Of a stretch of DNA of 64,000 nt, positions 61,496 to 64,000 are shown in pieces. Numbering within the stretch: position 1 is the first letter of the stretch; each line of letters opens with the position of its first letter. The stretch covers positions 434,001 to 498,000 of the forward strand of contig PKTK01000001.1 in NCBI GenBank assembly GCA_002869165.1, in the 5' to 3' direction. The notes below the pieces were generated by a model. That model did not search any database, was not told the origin of the DNA, and saw nothing but the letters and a program-made list of their open reading frames with translations. Made by a program: the position numbers and the translations under genes. The DNA comes from Candidatus Parcubacteria bacterium (GTDB lineage: Bacteria; Patescibacteria; ABY1; BM507; UBA12075).

Positions 61496-61523
61496 GTCAT
61501 TCCTGCGAAAACAGGAATGACAA
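61496..61523. repeat. minimal TGTCATTCCTG inverted repeat
   Basis: TTGTCATTCCTGCG and CAGGAATGACAA pair around AAAA: the shortest complete member of the TGTCATTC family. The remaining gap to 61680 shows nothing recognisable. Confidence 0.7.
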
Positions 61524-61680
61524 AAAAAGTAAGAAATATTATAAGGTGGTGATAATACTATTCTAATTTATATCAAAGGGATAATTATATTCATCATGAA
61601 TAACAAAAATGAAATTAGGAATCACAAAAAATACTAAAATATAAAATTAAAATACACCATACAAAACTTTTATTCAAAAC

Positions 61681-61712
61681 AAAAAACTCCTCGAAATTTC
61701 GAGGAGTTTTTT
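61681..61712 (-). terminator. terminator of O-antigen-ligase-like gene
   Basis: A 13-bp stem AAAAAACTCCTCG / CGAGGAGTTTTTT, about 20 bp past the stop. Confidence 0.85.
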
Positions 61713-61733
61713 TATTTAAGTTCTTTAACTCTT

Positions 61734-64000
61734 TTAAAAAGAATTAGGAAATTGTTGCTGTATGGCTGCTTTGGTGGTTGGGTCAGTGACTACCTGCAAA
61801 AGCTGAGTAACAACTGCTTTTAAATTATCAGTTTCTCCAATCTTATCATACAAAACAGCTAAAGAATACAAAGCATTAGCATGATTTTGGCTAACTGTAA
61901 GTATGCTTAAAAATACTTGTTCAGCTGCAATTAAATCATCATTCTTTTCCACTACTTCCCCACTAGTATTTCCCTCTACGCTTAATTCATCAGCGGGTAG
62001 TGGTTCACCTGTTTCTGGATCAATGTCATTGGTGGCAATGTCTGCTTCCGCTGTTTGTTTGATACCAGCATTAGCAATACCACGATTGAATAAAAGTCTA
62101 CCTAACTCAAATCTATAATCAATATTGGTTCCAGCAATCAAGTTAACACTTTTCATTTCCTCAATAGCCTGATCCATGTCTGACAACTTCTCGTAAGCTA
62201 CTGCTTTTCCGTAATGCGCTGCTGCTAGATAAGATTTTTTCTCAATTGATTTGTCATAATATTTTAAAGCTTCGTTGATATAATACTTCTTCTCTTCTTG
62301 ATCAGTTTCAGAATTTGCCCTAGCCATATTAACCAAAGCAATTCTCATATATGGAGTTGGGTTGGTTGGTTCAAGAACAATCAGTTCGTTATATAATTTT
62401 TCAGCCCACTCAAGCGCTCCTCTGGTATAGAAGGAAGCATTTTCATATATAAGTGCTAATGACTCATTATTACTAGCACTCTTGGGCGCTATTTCAATTG
62501 CTTTTTTACCAGAATCAATTGATTGAGACAAAACTGAAGAGATAGTGCTAGCATCCTTGCCATCTATTACAGCCTGATTAGCTTGCGCCATATATGCATT
62601 GGCAAGTGATAAATAATATTTATCCTGATATGGGGCCAAAGAGATTGATTTATTCAACAATTCTATTTTTTTAGCATTTTGGCCTGTTAACAAAGCATCT
62701 TTGGCATACATATCTGCCATATATGTTTTTAGGCCCATGGTAAATAACACAACCACACCAGCACTTACTGAAAGAAATATTGCCGCTAGCGCTAGAGCAT
62801 ATTTAGGAGCGGCTCTAAAAGATAAATTAATATTAGCAAATTTCTCAGGATAAATTGTTATAGCAATTGCTATTGATAGCACTGCCACCAAAACATTTAA
62901 AAGTATTACTGAATTCTCTTGAGCAAACAAAAGTGACAATAAAACCATAGCAATAAAACTAGCAAACATACCTAGCATAATCGGATTAGAGTCATTTTCT
63001 TTTGTTTTTATCAAAGTCAAAAATATCAAAGAAAATACTATAAGTACAACCACTGAAACAGCCAAAGTTCCCAAAGCACCAACAGTTGCCAATAGTTCAA
63101 AAAATGAACTAGAAGCTGAATCAAATCTTACATTCCATAACTGAGTGCCATTAAACTCTGGGGATTTAAACTTAGAAAAACTGTAATAAAAAGTCGAGGG
63201 ACCAGAACCAAATACTGGATTTTCCATAATACTGGCCTTGGCTATATTCCAACTTGCCCCTCTACTTAAACTGATTTCAGTTGGAAGTTGCAAATCACTA
63301 ACACTGAAATTGCCCATTACAAAGAAAATAACTGAGGCCAAAAATACTAACAATGTTATCATCAAATTCCCTGTATTGATAGGAATAATTTTGGCCATAA
63401 AAAACATAAGAACAATCACTGATGAAATGATAACCGCTGGCCAAAATGTGAATAGATTGAGTACTCCAAGCACATAGAGTGATAAAAGTACGGCGATTAT
63501 TGATAATAACTTAATCAAAATTACTAGTTGATTTTTCATTCCTGCAAATATCATTTCTGTCTTTGCAGCTAGTATTGTTAAAATCGGTAAAGCTATTGTC
63601 AAAGCCATGGTTAGACCTGATAGCGAGCCAATTGGATTAAAGCTAATAACCTTTGAAAATGAAAATGGCAAAACAAACCACCCACTTAACTGAAAGAATG
63701 AATACAATGCCAACAAGAACATTGAGGCAGCAAAAGAAGTAAAATAAAGTCTTACTCTTTTCTTGTCAATATTATTTACCACCAAAAAGAAAAATAGCGC
63801 AAAAACAATAAAGGCAATCAAGCCCTTGGCTGGTGAGCCATACGCTCCAATAAATGAGTCTTTTTGTGAAATTGAAAATATTGTTGATAATGCAAACAGA
63901 ACAAATGTTGCTAAAATCGGATAATCAAGTGGAGTCCTCTTGATATCTAATTCCCCCTTAAATACACCTTTGGTTACCCAAAGAACAGCTCCGAGTAACA
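61734..64000 (-). CDS. O-antigen-ligase-like membrane protein with TPR tail, 5' end outside window
   Basis: The frame is open from the window edge to TAA 61734, giving about 755 residues with the N-terminus missing. A start placed at 63821 would be an internal TTG; upstream residues continue in frame ('ALSTIFSISQKDSFIGAYGS'). Ten or more membrane helices include the Wzy/WaaL-type loop ('NPVFGSGPSTFYYSFSKF'). The last 300 residues form TPR repeats ('EWAEKLYNELIVLEPTNPTP'). Proteins of this layout ligate or polymerise glycans, or glycosylate surface proteins, and are common in CPR genomes. It fits the surface theme of this region. Confidence 0.88.
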   Translation of the reverse strand, partial: LLGAVLWVTKGVFKGELDIKRTPLDYPILATFVLFALSTIFSISQKDSFIGAYGSPAKGLIAFIVFALFFFLVVNNIDKKRVRLYFTSFAASMFLLALYSFFQLSGWFVLPFSFSKVISFNPIGSLSGLTMALTIALPILTILAAKTEMIFAGMKNQLVILIKLLSIIAVLLSLYVLGVLNLFTFWPAVIISSVIVLMFFMAKIIPINTGNLMITLLVFLASVIFFVMGNFSVSDLQLPTEISLSRGASWNIAKASIMENPVFGSGPSTFYYSFSKFKSPEFNGTQLWNVRFDSASSSFFELLATVGALGTLAVSVVVLIVFSLIFLTLIKTKENDSNPIMLGMFASFIAMVLLSLLFAQENSVILLNVLVAVLSIAIAITIYPEKFANINLSFRAAPKYALALAAIFLSVSAGVVVLFTMGLKTYMADMYAKDALLTGQNAKKIELLNKSISLAPYQDKYYLSLANAYMAQANQAVIDGKDASTISSVLSQSIDSGKKAIEIAPKSASNNESLALIYENASFYTRGALEWAEKLYNELIVLEPTNPTPYMRIALVNMARANSETDQEEKKYYINEALKYYDKSIEKKSYLAAAHYGKAVAYEKLSDMDQAIEEMKSVNLIAGTNIDYRFELGRLLFNRGIANAGIKQTAEADIATNDIDPETGEPLPADELSVEGNTSGEVVEKNDDLIAAEQVFLSILTVSQNHANALYSLAVLYDKIGETDNLKAVVTQLLQVVTDPTTKAAIQQQFPNSF

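Noticed and set aside
61734..63821. Complete gene starting with TTG at 63821
   Set aside because: The frame continues upstream without a stop to the window edge with hydrophobic, family-like sequence, so the gene is cut by the window.

Overview
The window is AT-rich, densely coded bacterial DNA. Several family signatures point to the Candidate Phyla Radiation (Patescibacteria, Parcubacteria/Falkowbacteria-like): DUF4012 and DUF3048 proteins, a glycosidase with paired 'GEAWY..NP' repeats, short secreted proteins of the 'AW..P...P..GNV.APIN' type, and many membrane or secreted proteins of unknown function. The phylum is inferred from gene content only. TAA, TAG and TGA all end genes here, so the standard bacterial code applies.

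Layout. 1-6.7 kb (minus): a MacAB-like export operon (receiver domain, HlyD-type adaptor, two small proteins, ATPase, two FtsX-type permeases), then a DUF4012-like protein cut by the window edge. 6.8-12.5 kb: lexA, a secreted triple-repeat protein, a lipoprotein paired with a presenilin/signal-peptide-peptidase-like protease, a GC-rich structured RNA with its own promoter and terminator, and an unknown membrane protein. 13-16 kb (plus): rpmE, prfA, prmC. 16-21 kb (minus): prepilin-like protein, DUF3048, rplY, rodA and an unknown membrane protein. 21.2-22.8 kb: tRNA-Thr, whose 3' end and terminator are duplicated, a rod-shaped RNA candidate and tRNA-Lys. 23-25.5 kb (plus): dnaB, ybaB/ebfC, recR. 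26-36.5 kb: rplU, malic enzyme, rarA, uppS, DUF167, a secreted glycosidase, a response regulator, a cyclophilin, a NUDIX enzyme and a CCA-adding-type enzyme.

36.8-40.8 kb (minus) is a compact [FeFe]-hydrogenase locus: NuoF/HydB-like subunit, AbrB-like regulator beside an iterated palindromic site, HydA, a membrane protein and a TM1266-type ACT protein. With GAPDH and malic enzyme nearby it fits a fermentative anaerobe that reoxidises NADH to H2. 42.7-45.4 kb holds ricT, tsf and rpsB. 45.7-50.5 kb is a secreted/envelope cluster with three tandem paralogues. 50.6-64 kb carries mnmA, a CAP-domain protein, a sortase beside a giant LAETG-anchored surface protein with 12 Asp/Cys-rich repeats, a polysaccharide deacetylase-glycosyltransferase fusion, a secreted beta-barrel-like protein and an O-antigen-ligase/TPR protein that runs off the edge.

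Most striking observation: six genes (HlyD adaptor, receiver, lipoprotein, dnaB, hydA, tsf) each carry exactly one in-frame stop and no frameshift, although two of them should be essential. Five are TAA where GAA (Glu) is plausible, and one is TGA where GGA (Gly) or TCA (Ser) is plausible. Consensus substitution errors are the most economical explanation, but the uniform pattern deserves a read-level check. The intergenic DNA is rich in short inverted elements bounded by TGTCAT/ATGACA, and several promoters match TTGACA-17-TAnnnT closely.
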